From the NCBI RefSeq assembly GCF_016097415.1, contig NZ_JAEHGE010000001.1, forward strand, positions 25,001-89,000: a DNA stretch of 64,000 nucleotides, given 5' to 3'. The notes below the pieces were generated by a model. It saw only the letters and a list, made by a program, of their open reading frames with translations. It did no database searches and was not told where the DNA came from. Each line of letters starts with the position of its first letter. The stretch's first letter is position 1. Source of the DNA: a sulfur-oxidizing endosymbiont of Gigantopelta aegis. GTDB lineage: Bacteria > Pseudomonadota > Gammaproteobacteria > GRL18. A program made the translations under genes and the position numbers. Below, one piece after another: positions 1-8,697 of this stretch.

Positions 1-209
1 TCATACTGGATCAGATGATTCGACTTTGGCAAAAGCACACGGGTAAAAAGGTGTTGACGATTAATCATGCTAAATTTGTACAAATTTTACGTGCAGACAT
101 AGCTTGTAGCATTCATTATTTGGAAAAAGAAACAAAAAAAGTCACTTTTTTAATTCAGGATAGGGCACAGAACATCATCAGTAAAGGCCAGTTTTATTAT
201 GACTCATAA
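1..209 (+). CDS. ApeI-like 3-hydroxyacyl-ACP dehydratase, 3' part
   Basis: The reading frame is open from the left edge, so only the last 68 or so residues are present. The segment (ILDQMIRLWQKHTGKK, then a hydrophilic beta-rich tail ending QFYYDS) fits the C-terminal half of a hot-dog-fold thioester dehydratase of the kind found in aryl polyene clusters. Such enzymes remove water from the growing 3-hydroxyacyl-ACP. No catalytic residues lie in the visible part, so the call rests largely on context. It overlaps the next gene by 11 bases, as expected in a tightly coupled operon with the acyltransferase, LolA-like and MMPL genes. Confidence 0.55.
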   Translation, partial: ILDQMIRLWQKHTGKKVLTINHAKFVQILRADIACSIHYLEKETKKVTFLIQDRAQNIISKGQFYYDS

Positions 210-1116
210 GCAATCTGATGCTCAATGGAAAACCAGCCGGGATCGTGGCAGTCCCTGGTTAATTAATTTAATTATCTGGATTATTTTAAACTTGGGCAGA
301 ACGACTGGGCGCTTATTGTTATTTCCCATTGTGCTTTATTTTGTCCTTAGTTCAAAAACACGTCGTTATTCGATGCGTTATTTACAACGCAACTTCAAAA
401 CTGCAGGTAAAAAAAGCCCTGGTTTTACCGCTCTTTTTAGTCACTTTTATAGTTTTGCCAATATGTTGTTAGATAGAGTTTTTTTTCTTACTGGGCAAAC
501 TCAGCAGTTTTCCATACAATTGCACAATGAACATTTACTCACTGAGCTAATTTCTCAGGGTAAAGGTGTGGTGCTCCTAGGTTCTCATTTGGGTAATTTT
601 GACGCTTTGAGAGCTTTGGCTAATGAAAAAAAGGATATTAAAATTCGTGCTCTGATGCATGATAATTCGCAACAAAATATAAATCGAGCCTTTGAGCGTT
701 TAAATCCACAATTAAAAAATGATGTCATTCATATTGATACACCAGAATCCATGCTGCAGGTACAAGAAGATATTAATAATGGTTATATTATTGGCATTCT
801 GGCCGATAGAATTGAACAGGATGTTCGGAGTGTCTCTTGTCAGTTTTTAGGAGATGAGGCAAGCTTTCCAAGCGGGCCGTTGATTGTCGCTCATTTACTC
901 AAAGCACCGATTGTTATATGTTTTGCGTTACATCGTGGAGGCAAACAATACGATATTTATTTTCATCAATTGAGTGAACAGCTTGTTTTACCACGCGACA
1001 ATCGTGATCAGGAATTACAAGAGTTAATGCAAGAATATGTCAATATACTTGAGCTATATGCCCTTAAGTATCCGTATAATTGGTACAATTTCTATAACTT
1101 CTGGCATGATAATTAA
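199..1116 (+). CDS. Lysophospholipid acyltransferase-type protein of the APE cluster (LpxL/HtrB fold)
   Basis: 305 residues. A hydrophobic segment lies near residues 20-50. It is followed by an acyltransferase domain with the HX4D catalytic motif in GSHLGNFDAL and a C-terminal YPYNWYNFYNFW, resembling the W-rich ends of LpxL-type enzymes. The family moves an acyl chain from ACP or CoA to a lipid acceptor at the inner membrane. In APE clusters an acyltransferase domain is thought to help attach the polyene to its lipid anchor. The start ATG overlaps the previous gene. E. coli clusters carry this domain fused to a glycosyltransferase; here it stands alone and a separate family 2 glycosyltransferase lies at the end of the operon. 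Confidence 0.8.
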   Translation: MTHKQSDAQWKTSRDRGSPWLINLIIWIILNLGRTTGRLLLFPIVLYFVLSSKTRRYSMRYLQRNFKTAGKKSPGFTALFSHFYSFANMLLDRVFFLTGQTQQFSIQLHNEHLLTELISQGKGVVLLGSHLGNFDALRALANEKKDIKIRALMHDNSQQNINRAFERLNPQLKNDVIHIDTPESMLQVQEDINNGYIIGILADRIEQDVRSVSCQFLGDEASFPSGPLIVAHLLKAPIVICFALHRGGKQYDIYFHQLSEQLVLPRDNRDQELQELMQEYVNILELYALKYPYNWYNFYNFWHDN

Positions 1117-1120
1117 CCTT

Positions 1121-1762
1121 ATGAGCCATCGTAAACTAATATCTCTCAAAATAAAGCTAAATAGTCTACTGCTATTGTTAATACTTTTTTCTATCCCCAG
1201 CCAGGCACAGGATCATAGCCAATTACAACAATTGCTATCACCCTTTAGCGGTATCCCTCATATTAAATTAGCTTATCAGGAAAAACGTTTTTCTATATTT
1301 TTTAAACAGCCTCGCTTATATCAGGGTACGATTGAGTACATTAGCCCTGATACGCTGATTAAGTCAGTAGAGACACCCGATAGAAAAAAATTTGTACTAC
1401 AACAAAATACCTTAAGCATTTATGAACACAATATAGAACCAGACGACACTTCTGACCCTATTAACAAGGTATCCTTGGATGACTATCCACAATTGAAGCA
1501 ACTTAAGACGCTTTTTATTGCTTTATTTCAGGGCGATACTGATCAATTAGTTAAATTTTATCAGTATAAAATTCATCACTTAGCAAACAACACAACACGC
1601 TTGGTTTTAAAATCATTACTCAACAATCCGCTTATTGACGATATTCCTTCATCATTGAGCAAGCAACAAATTGATATTGTTTTTCAGCATCAACGCATTA
1701 TAAAGATCTTGATGAAAGGCTTGGGCGGTGAACGTTCTGAAGTTATTTTTAACTATGAATAG
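1121..1762 (+). CDS. LolA-like outer-membrane lipoprotein carrier family protein
   Basis: About 213 residues from the ATG at 1121, which gives a clean signal peptide (KIKLNSLLLLLILFSIPSQAQ) directly at the start. An ATG at 1106 overlapping the upstream stop is possible. The mature part is beta-rich, with IPHIKLAYQEKRFSIFFKQP and GTIEYISPDTLIKSVETPDRKK, the pattern of LolA-like proteins that bind lipid in the periplasm. LolA-like proteins are standard parts of APE clusters (ApeL in E. coli), where they probably ferry the polyene-lipid toward the outer membrane. The gene precedes the MMPL exporter and overlaps it by 8 bases. Confidence 0.75.
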   Translation: MSHRKLISLKIKLNSLLLLLILFSIPSQAQDHSQLQQLLSPFSGIPHIKLAYQEKRFSIFFKQPRLYQGTIEYISPDTLIKSVETPDRKKFVLQQNTLSIYEHNIEPDDTSDPINKVSLDDYPQLKQLKTLFIALFQGDTDQLVKFYQYKIHHLANNTTRLVLKSLLNNPLIDDIPSSLSKQQIDIVFQHQRIIKILMKGLGGERSEVIFNYE

Positions 1763-4124
1763 GCAGGCAATTTATAGTATTTTTATATTCGCATCTCTCA
1801 GTCTATTGATGCTGTTATTTTTGTCCCAAGCACTGCACATTCGCTCTGACATTAGTTTTTTTCTTCCCCATGATAAAAGTATACTTGATCGTATTATGAA
1901 GCATCAACTCACTCAGGGTGAGGCAGGGAAAATCATCATTATTGCCCTATCGAGCCATAAGCCTACAAAAAGCAATTCTACTTTAAAATTAGCTGAAATC
2001 AATAAGCAATTAGCCAGTGAACTAAAAAGCAATAAGCATTTTTCTACCGTTCAAAATGGTTTTTTATTAGCTAATGAGCTATTAATTCAACCTTATTATG
2101 AATATCGATATTTATTAGACCGACAATCTGATGCCAATTTTAGTACGGAAAGTTTAAAACAAAGTTTTACACAAATACAACAACGTCTACAACAAATCCC
2201 CTCGGCACTGGAACAAAAATTATTTGCAGAAGATCCACAAATGATCTGGCTTGGACTGCTTAAACAATGGCATGCTCAAACACTTAAAAAACAACAGGGT
2301 GTCTGGTTCGATCAATCTGGCAAGCAGAGTTTACTCTTTGTTAAAACACAGGCTGAAGCTTTTGAGTTGGACAAACAACTAGTCAATATTGACATGCTCA
2401 CTATTAGCATAGATAAATATTTAGCCACAGAAAATATTGATTACATCATCACAGGTGCTCCTGTCTTTGCTCTAGCCTCTAAACATGCGATCAGCAGTCA
2501 AATTAAATACATTTCCCTACTGGCTTCTTTATTATTATTCATTTTTCTTTATTGGTTTTTTCGCTCAAGCAAATTAATTGTCCTCACGTTCTTACCCCTT
2601 GGCTTTGCCATCTTAAGCAGTATGACCTGCGTCATACTTCTGGATGGTTTTATTCATGGCATCAGCATTGCCTTTGGCATTACTCTTATTGGTATTGCGG
2701 TAGATTACCCCGTACACTTTTATTCACACCTTTTATACGCTGTAGATAAAAACAAACAGCCGCCTAATCCTAATAATGCCATTAAATCCATTTGGCCTTT
2801 ATTACGACTCGGCTTATTAACAACTTTAGTGGGGTTTTCTGCGCTTGTGCTATCCGATTTTTCCGGGCTACAACAATTAGGTGTTTTTGCTATCAGTGGA
2901 TTATTTGCTGCAGCAATGTTTACTCGCTTTATTTTACCCTTGGTTCCAATAAAACACCCTACTCCATCAATTAGTAGCTTTAATTATTTACTCAAGTTAT
3001 TAAAACGTCCACTCCCAGCAATTTTATATCCACTTGCCATTTTTTTACCGCTACTCGCATCAGGCTATATTTATAGTCAAAGTGATCGCTTATGGCAACA
3101 GGATTTATCAGCTTTAAGCCCTATACCAGAAGAGCTTAAACGTCAGGATTTTAATTTACGCGAGGCCATGGGTTTGCCGGAGTTACGTCATGCAATTATT
3201 TTACAAGCTGATACAATAGAGCAGTTATTACAGCGCTCAGAAGTATTAAAACCCCATTTAAACCAGTTAAAAAAACAGGGTATTATTTCTGGTTATGATA
3301 TGGCAAATCATTATTTACCCAGCATTAAATTTCAATTAGAACAACAACAAAATTTACCAGATAAAAAAGTATTGCTTACGCATTTGAATGCTGCACTTTC
3401 TCAAAGCCCTTTATCTATTGCTGCTTTTTCTAGTTTTTTGCAGGCTGTTGAAAACAGTAAATTATTGACGCCAATAAATTTCCAGAAACTTATGGCTGAT
3501 GATACCAATAGCAACACACATAATATAATCACCCATAAAGTAAACGCTTTACTATTGCAAAAAGACAATCAATGGACTGGAATTATTCCTCTACAAGGCG
3601 TAAATCAAACTATTGAATTAAAAGCCATACAACAACAGCTTAGTTTTCCTTTATTGCTGATGGATTTAAAAAAACAGACAGAAAGCATGTTAAGTGACTA
3701 TCGTAATGAGGCTTTGCTTTGGTTTGTTTTGGGTGCTTTGTTAATTGTTGTCATATTGTTTATTCACACGCACAATGCTAATACCTTGTTCTTGATGATT
3801 TGGCCCTTTAGTGCGGCAGTAGTTTTAACGATTGCCAGCTTATTAGTCATGGATTATCGTTTATCTATTTTTCACCTTGTCACCTTATTATTGGTCATCG
3901 GTCTGGCCATTGACTATAGTATTTTTACTGCAAACAATACGGCAGTCTCTCAGGTTTCTGTTATAATTTGCCTGATATCGACTATTATTATGTTTGGTGC
4001 ATTAAGTTTTTCTGAGTTGCCGATTCTCAAAGCCATTGGTTTAACTGCCTCTTTGGGTGCATTTTATGCCTTTATCATTGCTCATATTTTCAGCCATCAA
4101 CAACTTAAAATTTATAATCAATAG
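1755..4124 (+). CDS. MMPL/RND-family exporter of the APE cluster
   Basis: 789 residues from the ATG at 1755, which overlaps the previous stop (ATGAATAG); a further upstream start at 1728 is less likely. The topology is typical of half-RND/MMPL transporters: one N-terminal membrane helix, a large periplasmic loop, a cluster of helices (about residues 250-400, including GIAVDYPVHFYSH), a second loop, and a C-terminal helix cluster containing GLAIDYSIFT. The acidic GxxxDY motif in both clusters is the usual proton-relay site. In APE loci the MMPL protein (ApeM in E. coli) is the likely exporter of the pigment lipid. Its stop codon lies in the same frame as the following ketosynthase, 12 bases before that gene's apparent start. 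Confidence 0.85.
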   Translation: MNRQAIYSIFIFASLSLLMLLFLSQALHIRSDISFFLPHDKSILDRIMKHQLTQGEAGKIIIIALSSHKPTKSNSTLKLAEINKQLASELKSNKHFSTVQNGFLLANELLIQPYYEYRYLLDRQSDANFSTESLKQSFTQIQQRLQQIPSALEQKLFAEDPQMIWLGLLKQWHAQTLKKQQGVWFDQSGKQSLLFVKTQAEAFELDKQLVNIDMLTISIDKYLATENIDYIITGAPVFALASKHAISSQIKYISLLASLLLFIFLYWFFRSSKLIVLTFLPLGFAILSSMTCVILLDGFIHGISIAFGITLIGIAVDYPVHFYSHLLYAVDKNKQPPNPNNAIKSIWPLLRLGLLTTLVGFSALVLSDFSGLQQLGVFAISGLFAAAMFTRFILPLVPIKHPTPSISSFNYLLKLLKRPLPAILYPLAIFLPLLASGYIYSQSDRLWQQDLSALSPIPEELKRQDFNLREAMGLPELRHAIILQADTIEQLLQRSEVLKPHLNQLKKQGIISGYDMANHYLPSIKFQLEQQQNLPDKKVLLTHLNAALSQSPLSIAAFSSFLQAVENSKLLTPINFQKLMADDTNSNTHNIITHKVNALLLQKDNQWTGIIPLQGVNQTIELKAIQQQLSFPLLLMDLKKQTESMLSDYRNEALLWFVLGALLIVVILFIHTHNANTLFLMIWPFSAAVVLTIASLLVMDYRLSIFHLVTLLLVIGLAIDYSIFTANNTAVSQVSVIICLISTIIMFGALSFSELPILKAIGLTASLGAFYAFIIAHIFSHQQLKIYNQ

Positions 4125-4139
4125 GGACAAGCTACCATT
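4123..4139 (+). promoter_or_regulatory. Shine-Dalgarno and probable ATT start of the ketosynthase gene
   Basis: AGGGA at 4123-4127 is followed, after 9 bases, by ATT at 4137. No ATG, GTG or TTG occurs between the upstream in-frame stop (4122) and the TTG at 4230. Ketosynthase-like sequence (LLSHFTVTTAAGTANQAN) already begins right after the ATT. This ribosome site therefore decides the start in favour of a rare AUU codon. Confidence 0.55.
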
Positions 4140-5336
4140 TCTTTATTACTCTCTCATTTTACTGTCACCACTGCTGCAGGCACTGCTAATCAAGCAAATC
4201 TTCATGCTTTAAAAAATGGCATCAGTGGCTTGCAAAAAAATGATTTCCTAGATATTGAACTGGACACTTGGATTGGGCGAGTTGCAGGCGTGGAAGAACA
4301 AAAACTTCCTGATAGATTCACTGCTTATCATTGTCGTAATAATCAATTAGCCTATATGGCATTACAGCAGGATGATTTTATAGCTGCCATTGAGCAGGCA
4401 AAAAAAAATTATGGTGCTGAACGTCTAGGTGTGTTTTTAGGCACATCAAGCTCAGGTATACTCAGCACTGAACTGGCCTATCAAAGTGAGTGTTTTCTTC
4501 AAGATGGTATCTTACCTGCTGATATTCATTTACGAGAACAACATAATGGTTTTTCTGTTGCTGAGTTTATTCGCAAGCTATTGCAACTTAAAGGCCCTGC
4601 ACAGGTAATTTCAACGGCTTGCTCTTCCAGTGCCAAAGTTTTTGCCAGTGCTGCTCGGTATATTGAGCTGGGTTTATGTGATGCCGCGATTGTCGGTGGC
4701 GTTGACAGTCTGTGTCTGACAACACTCTATGGTTTCAACTCTTTGGAGCTCCTCTCAAAGGAGGTTTGTCGGCCTGCTGACAAGCAACGCAATGGATTAT
4801 CCTTAGGCGAAGCAGCCGCCTTTGTTTTGCTGGAAAAAACGGACAAAGCAAACCAGCCTTCATCGCCCGTTTATCTTAATGGTTATGGCGAAAGCTCCGA
4901 TGCCTACCACATGTCATCCCCTCATCCTGAAGGACGAGGGGCATTTCAGGCCATGCAAAGTGCATTGCAACGAGCAAACATGAGTGCGCAAAGGGTTGAT
5001 TATGTCAATTTACATGGTACCGCCACGGTGATGAATGATCAGATGGAAGACAAAGCACTGGCAAAGATTTTTTCAACACCAATAGCCTGTAGTTCAACTA
5101 AGGGCTGGACAGGGCATACTTTGGGTGCGGCGGGTGCAGTTGAAGCTATCTATAGCGCTTTATGCATCCAGCATGATTTTGTCCCCCAAAGCTTACATAC
5201 GCTTGAACCTGACCCTTATTTTTCACAAACTGTTTTAATGCAAACCAAGTCGGCAAACATTAATACAGTTGCAACTAATTCATTTGGTTTTGGTGGTAAT
5301 AATTGTTGCCTTATTTTGAGCAGCACACCATGTTAG
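4137..5336 (+). CDS. Beta-ketoacyl-ACP synthase of the APE cluster (ApeO-like)
   Basis: 399 residues if started at ATT 4137; the first conventional codon (TTG 4230) would remove about 31 residues of the thiolase-fold N-terminus. The full condensing triad is visible: Cys in VISTACSSSAK (about residue 162), His in HGTATVMND (about 293) and His in KGWTGHTLGAAG (about 327). This is the usual FabF-type layout and length. The enzyme would extend the ACP-bound polyene by decarboxylative condensation with malonyl-ACP in the cytosol. It is followed with a 7-base overlap by a second ketosynthase-like gene, a common pairing in APE loci. Confidence 0.85.
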   Translation: MSLLLSHFTVTTAAGTANQANLHALKNGISGLQKNDFLDIELDTWIGRVAGVEEQKLPDRFTAYHCRNNQLAYMALQQDDFIAAIEQAKKNYGAERLGVFLGTSSSGILSTELAYQSECFLQDGILPADIHLREQHNGFSVAEFIRKLLQLKGPAQVISTACSSSAKVFASAARYIELGLCDAAIVGGVDSLCLTTLYGFNSLELLSKEVCRPADKQRNGLSLGEAAAFVLLEKTDKANQPSSPVYLNGYGESSDAYHMSSPHPEGRGAFQAMQSALQRANMSAQRVDYVNLHGTATVMNDQMEDKALAKIFSTPIACSSTKGWTGHTLGAAGAVEAIYSALCIQHDFVPQSLHTLEPDPYFSQTVLMQTKSANINTVATNSFGFGGNNCCLILSSTPC

Positions 5337-6133
5337 CCGTCTATATAAAAGCCATTGGTATCACTGCACCGGGCATGAATAATTGGCAAGAGGCACAACA
5401 GGTTTTTTGTGAGTCTGAACAATACTCACCGCAATTACTGGCAAAAAAACTGCCAACATTATTAGCTGCCAATGAGAGTCGTCGAGCGAGTCGAGTGACT
5501 CAGTTGGCAATCTCAGCAGCACAGCAAATTGCCAGCAGTGAAGACTTGCAAAATTATTTACAGATTTTCTCCAGCAGCAATGGTGATTTGAATATTTTTC
5601 ATCGTATTAGTCTGGCACTCTCAATGCCGGGTCGTCCAGTATCACCCACCTTGTTTCATAATTCTGTTCATAATGCCCCGGCTGGATACTGGTCTATTGC
5701 TACTGACTCACAAACTGCGAGTACCAGTATTACAGCTTATACTGATAGTTTAGCGGCAGGCTTGCTAGAAGCCGCCGTACAATTATCGAGTAGTGATAAT
5801 TACAATCAAGATGATGCTTTATTGGTCTGTTATGATGAAATTCCTCCAGCGTTTTTTTTGCCACAATTTCCTATCACTGATGAATTTTCCTGTGCATTAA
5901 TATTGAGCACTAAGGCAGATAATGCGCTGGCCAAAATTGAGCTGAGTCTGGGTAATGGCTCAGAAATAATTAACCACTGTTCTCATCCCAAACTTGAGCA
6001 ATTGCGCTGTGCTAATCCACAGGCTATGATATTACCCTTGTTAGAAATACTGGCTCGTAATTTTCACCAATCACAAACAATTAGCCTGCCTTATTTTGAA
6101 CAAGGTTTAAATATTATCGTCTCTCCACCTTAG
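5330..6133 (+). CDS. Ketosynthase-like chain-length-factor protein (APE cluster)
   Basis: About 267 residues from the ATG at 5330, which overlaps the preceding stop; an upstream TTG at 5303 adds nine residues unlike the family. It has the short ketoacyl-synthase N-domain (VYIKAIGITAPGMNNWQ) and the LFHNSVHNAPAGYWSIAT block of Ketoacyl-synt_2 proteins. The nucleophilic Cys of a true ketosynthase is absent from the expected position. Such proteins pair with an active ketosynthase and act as chain-length factor or structural partner. In APE systems a heterodimer with the upstream enzyme is the likely state. Catalytic inactivity is inferred from the missing Cys. Confidence 0.75.
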   Translation: MLAVYIKAIGITAPGMNNWQEAQQVFCESEQYSPQLLAKKLPTLLAANESRRASRVTQLAISAAQQIASSEDLQNYLQIFSSSNGDLNIFHRISLALSMPGRPVSPTLFHNSVHNAPAGYWSIATDSQTASTSITAYTDSLAAGLLEAAVQLSSSDNYNQDDALLVCYDEIPPAFFLPQFPITDEFSCALILSTKADNALAKIELSLGNGSEIINHCSHPKLEQLRCANPQAMILPLLEILARNFHQSQTISLPYFEQGLNIIVSPP

Positions 6134-6146
6134 ACTTATTCCGCTT

Positions 6147-6620
6147 ATGCATTTAAACCATTCTGACATTCTATTATCTCGTTATGACATTCTATTATCT
6201 CGTTATGACATTGCCCAACGACTGCCCCACTCTGGCAAAATGTGTTTATTAGACTGCGTTGTCCAATATGATACCCTCAATTTAACGGCCTTGGCGACGA
6301 GTCATCAGAGCAATGACAATCCATTACGTGTGGGCAATAAAATCGCTACGATTAATGGCATCGAATATGCCGCACAAGCAATGGCGATACATGCCTCACT
6401 TATCGCTGAGAAGACAAGCAATGATGATACGGTAGCAATGGGCTATTTAGCGACTGTGCGTAATATTTGTATCAAAACGCCTTATTTACCGGAAAATTCC
6501 GGCCCTCTTAGCATCCTTGTCACACAGCTCATGAGCGATGGTCATGGTTTTACCTATGAGTTTCAACTAAGCTGTGATCAGACAATAGTTATTTCTGGTA
6601 AAATAACTATTTTTTTATAA
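6147..6620 (+). CDS. ApeP-like 3-hydroxyacyl-ACP dehydratase (hot-dog fold)
   Basis: 157 residues. The core RLPHSGKMCLLD is the ApeP/FabZ-like segment with the conserved His after LP, and NGIEYAAQAMAIHASLIAE follows as the central helix. Family members dehydrate the 3-hydroxyacyl-ACP so that each cycle adds a double bond. The N-terminus contains an exact in-frame duplication of seven residues (DILLSRY twice, bases 6165-6206), placing extra residues just before the conserved LPH segment. Without it the protein would match the usual length of about 150. It lies between the ketosynthase-like gene and the ketoreductase gene, matching APE gene order. Confidence 0.8.
   Translation: MHLNHSDILLSRYDILLSRYDIAQRLPHSGKMCLLDCVVQYDTLNLTALATSHQSNDNPLRVGNKIATINGIEYAAQAMAIHASLIAEKTSNDDTVAMGYLATVRNICIKTPYLPENSGPLSILVTQLMSDGHGFTYEFQLSCDQTIVISGKITIFL
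6165..6206 (+). repeat. 21-bp exact tandem duplication inside the ApeP-like gene
   Basis: GACATTCTATTATCTCGTTA-T occurs twice head to tail (6165-6185 and 6186-6206), followed by a third partial copy of six bases. It preserves the frame and duplicates DILLSRY. The identity of the copies suggests a recent slippage or unequal-recombination event. Confidence 0.95.
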
Positions 6621-6640
6621 TCTCTCTTATTTGGTTGCCC

Positions 6641-7360
6641 ATGAAGTATGCTTTAGTAACCGGTGGCAGTGGTGAAATCGGTCAGGCTATTTGCCAACGA
6701 CTAGCCGCTGATGGCCATCATGTGATAGTCCATGCCAATAAAAATTTTCAAGCGGCGCAAGTATTAGTCGCTCAGATCATTAGTCAGGGCGGTTCAGCCC
6801 AAGCGATACAATTTGATATCACTGACTTTGCCCAAACTACAGCTAAAATCGAAGCTTTGAATCAACTACAGCCCATTCAAATTATCGTTCATAATGCCGG
6901 TATTCATCAAGATGCACCCTTAGCAGGCATGAGTAAGCATCAATGGGATAATGTTATTGATGTTTCTCTGCACGGTTTTTTTAATGTTACCCAACCAGCG
7001 ATGTTACCAATGATGAAAACGCGTTGGGGGCGTGTTATTGCCATTAGTTCTATCGCAGGTATCACTGGGAATCGAGGTCAGGCCAATTATGCCGCCGCAA
7101 AAGCAGGCTTAAGCGGCGCTTGTAAATCACTCTCCATCGAGTTGGCATCACGTGGCATTACGGCCAATGTCGTTGCACCGGGGATCATCAATACCAGCAT
7201 GAGTGAAGCTAATTTTCCCATTGATAAAATACGTCAATTAGTACCCATGCAACGTGCCGGTGAAGCCAGTGAAGTCGCTTCTCTGGTCAGTTTTCTTGCT
7301 TCCGATGAAGCGGCTTATATCTCCGGTCAGGTAATATCAATTAATGGTGGTATGGCATGA
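6641..7360 (+). CDS. 3-oxoacyl-ACP reductase of the APE cluster (FabG/ApeQ-like)
   Basis: 239 residues from the ATG at 6641. It is a short-chain dehydrogenase/reductase with the NADP-binding GGSGEIGQAI near the N-terminus, NNAG-type HNAG, the catalytic Ser in AISSIAGITG, the YxxxK motif in NYAAAKAGL, and the PG motif in VAPGIINT. It reduces the 3-ketoacyl-ACP made by the upstream ketosynthase. The C-terminus GQVISINGGMA is typical FabG. Its last bases overlap the glycosyltransferase start by four (ATGA). The housekeeping FabG would lie elsewhere; operon position marks this copy as the pathway-specific one. Confidence 0.88.
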   Translation: MKYALVTGGSGEIGQAICQRLAADGHHVIVHANKNFQAAQVLVAQIISQGGSAQAIQFDITDFAQTTAKIEALNQLQPIQIIVHNAGIHQDAPLAGMSKHQWDNVIDVSLHGFFNVTQPAMLPMMKTRWGRVIAISSIAGITGNRGQANYAAAKAGLSGACKSLSIELASRGITANVVAPGIINTSMSEANFPIDKIRQLVPMQRAGEASEVASLVSFLASDEAAYISGQVISINGGMA

Positions 7361-8145
7361 GTGCCATTCATGCTGAAGCACTGCAATATATGCTTGTTAT
7401 CCCGGCCTATAATGAAGCAGCCACTATTCATGAATTATTAGAGCAAGTCCTAGCGCAAAAGCCAAAGCAATTATTACTTATCAATGATGCCTCTAATGAT
7501 GACACTGGAAAGATTGTGGATAATTTTATAAACAGTCACAGCACACAGCCTGTAAAGGTCATTCATAATACCGAAAATTTAGGCAAAGCAGCGAGTCTTT
7601 GGCTTGCCTTTGAGCAAGCCATTGCTCAGGGTATGGATGTCGTGATCACGATGGATGGCGATGGCCAACATCCTGCAGAAGATATTCCCGCATTATTGAA
7701 GAGTCACTTAGAACAGCCTGAGCATATTATTATTGGCGCGCGAGAAAGAAATCTAAAAAATCAGCCTATAGGACGTTTTTTAGCGAATCGCTTTGCCAAT
7801 TTCTGGATTTCCTGGGCTGCCGGTTATAGCGTCAGTGACAGTCAGTCTGGTTTTCGCCTCTATCCAGTTTCTTTACTGAAAAAAATACCGTGTTTAAAAA
7901 ACAGCCCCGGCTTTGTGTTTGAAAGTGAAGTGATTATTGAAGCAGCCTGGCAGGGGTACTATACCAGTATTGTTAACATTCCGAGTATTTACCATAAAAA
8001 TCGCCGCCCTAGTCATTTTCAAGCTTGGCAAGATATTAAAAAAATCACCAAAATGGTGGCTGCCCGTCTAGTGATTACCCGTTTTAATCTTAAAGATCTC
8101 TGGGCTGTCCTGAGCAAGAAACCCGCACCGATAAATAACGAGTAA
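7357..8145 (+). CDS. Family 2 glycosyltransferase (DPM1-like) ending the APE operon
   Basis: 262 residues. GT-A fold with VIPAYNEAATIHELLEQVL at the N-terminus, the ND motif in LINDASNDDTG, the metal-binding DGDGQHPAEDI and a DSQSGFRLY acceptor-side motif. No membrane helices are evident at the C-terminus. DPM1-like enzymes transfer a sugar from a nucleotide donor onto a lipid. In this operon it would be the glycosyltransferase half that in some clusters is fused to the acyltransferase. The donor and acceptor are not known. The start overlaps the reductase stop. Confidence 0.8.
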   Translation: MSAIHAEALQYMLVIPAYNEAATIHELLEQVLAQKPKQLLLINDASNDDTGKIVDNFINSHSTQPVKVIHNTENLGKAASLWLAFEQAIAQGMDVVITMDGDGQHPAEDIPALLKSHLEQPEHIIIGARERNLKNQPIGRFLANRFANFWISWAAGYSVSDSQSGFRLYPVSLLKKIPCLKNSPGFVFESEVIIEAAWQGYYTSIVNIPSIYHKNRRPSHFQAWQDIKKITKMVAARLVITRFNLKDLWAVLSKKPAPINNE

Positions 8146-8164
8146 TTTAGCTTGGAAGATTTTT

Positions 8165-8179
8165 GTTACATTAAGTAAC
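8165..8179. promoter_or_regulatory. Palindrome GTTAC-N5-GTAAC, left copy
   Basis: GTTAC ATTAA GTAAC, followed by ACTTT, lies about 150 bases before the cNMP-fold gene. The same arrangement with the same ACTTT tail recurs at 8748-8768 in front of the transporter operon. Two matched dyads flanking a regulator-like gene suggest an operator, but the binding protein is unknown. Confidence 0.45.
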
Positions 8180-8325
8180 ACTTTACACCACTCAACAACA
8201 ACAACAAAATCATTTCCTGACAAAGAAAACAACATTAAATAATTGTTTTTATTTGATTTTTTCTTTTTGGTCTTAATATTGCTCTGCTTATGGCAATACT
8301 CTAATTACATAAGCAATCATACGAA

Positions 8326-8697
8326 ATGACTGATACGACTAAGGCATTGAAGCCTGCTTTAACTTTTTTACAACGCCACATTCCCTTTAAGCAAATGTCA
8401 GCAACGCATCAGGAATACCTTGCTATGCATCTGGAACAGGTATTTTTTGCCGAAAAAGAGTCTATTATTCAACCCATCGACGGCGTGGTTGAGTATTTGT
8501 ATATAGTAAAAAATGGCTGTGTCAGTAGTAAGCTTGAAGCTGGTAGCTGTTTTCCCATTGTGGCATTATTGGAGAAAAGATCAGTCAATACGCCCTACCT
8601 AGCCATAAAAAGTACCATTTGCTATCGACTAAGACAATCTCACTTTGAATATTTAATGCAATACAGCCAGATTTTTCATGAATTTATCACTCAATAG
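8326..8697 (+). CDS. Small cyclic-nucleotide-binding-fold protein
   Basis: 123 residues. The start FLQRHIPFKQMSATHQEYLAMHLE and EKESIIQPIDGVVEYLYIVKNGCV resemble the N-terminal cNMP-binding domain of Crp/Fnr regulators and of the cNMP-CBS-nucleotidyltransferase (DUF294) proteins. It ends after the domain (HFEYLMQYSQIFHEFITQ), with no DNA-binding helix or CBS domain. It could be a stand-alone sensor domain or the remnant of a longer gene. The frame downstream (8698 onward) shows no continuation I could recognise. It lies between two GTTAC palindromes and ahead of the Liv-type transporter. Confidence 0.55.
   Translation: MTDTTKALKPALTFLQRHIPFKQMSATHQEYLAMHLEQVFFAEKESIIQPIDGVVEYLYIVKNGCVSSKLEAGSCFPIVALLEKRSVNTPYLAIKSTICYRLRQSHFEYLMQYSQIFHEFITQ

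Noticed and set aside
4230-5336. Ketosynthase starting at TTG 4230
   Set aside because: It would cut off conserved N-terminal sequence and leave the gene 100 bases from the previous one, with no clear ribosome site; ATT 4137 fits better, though unproven.
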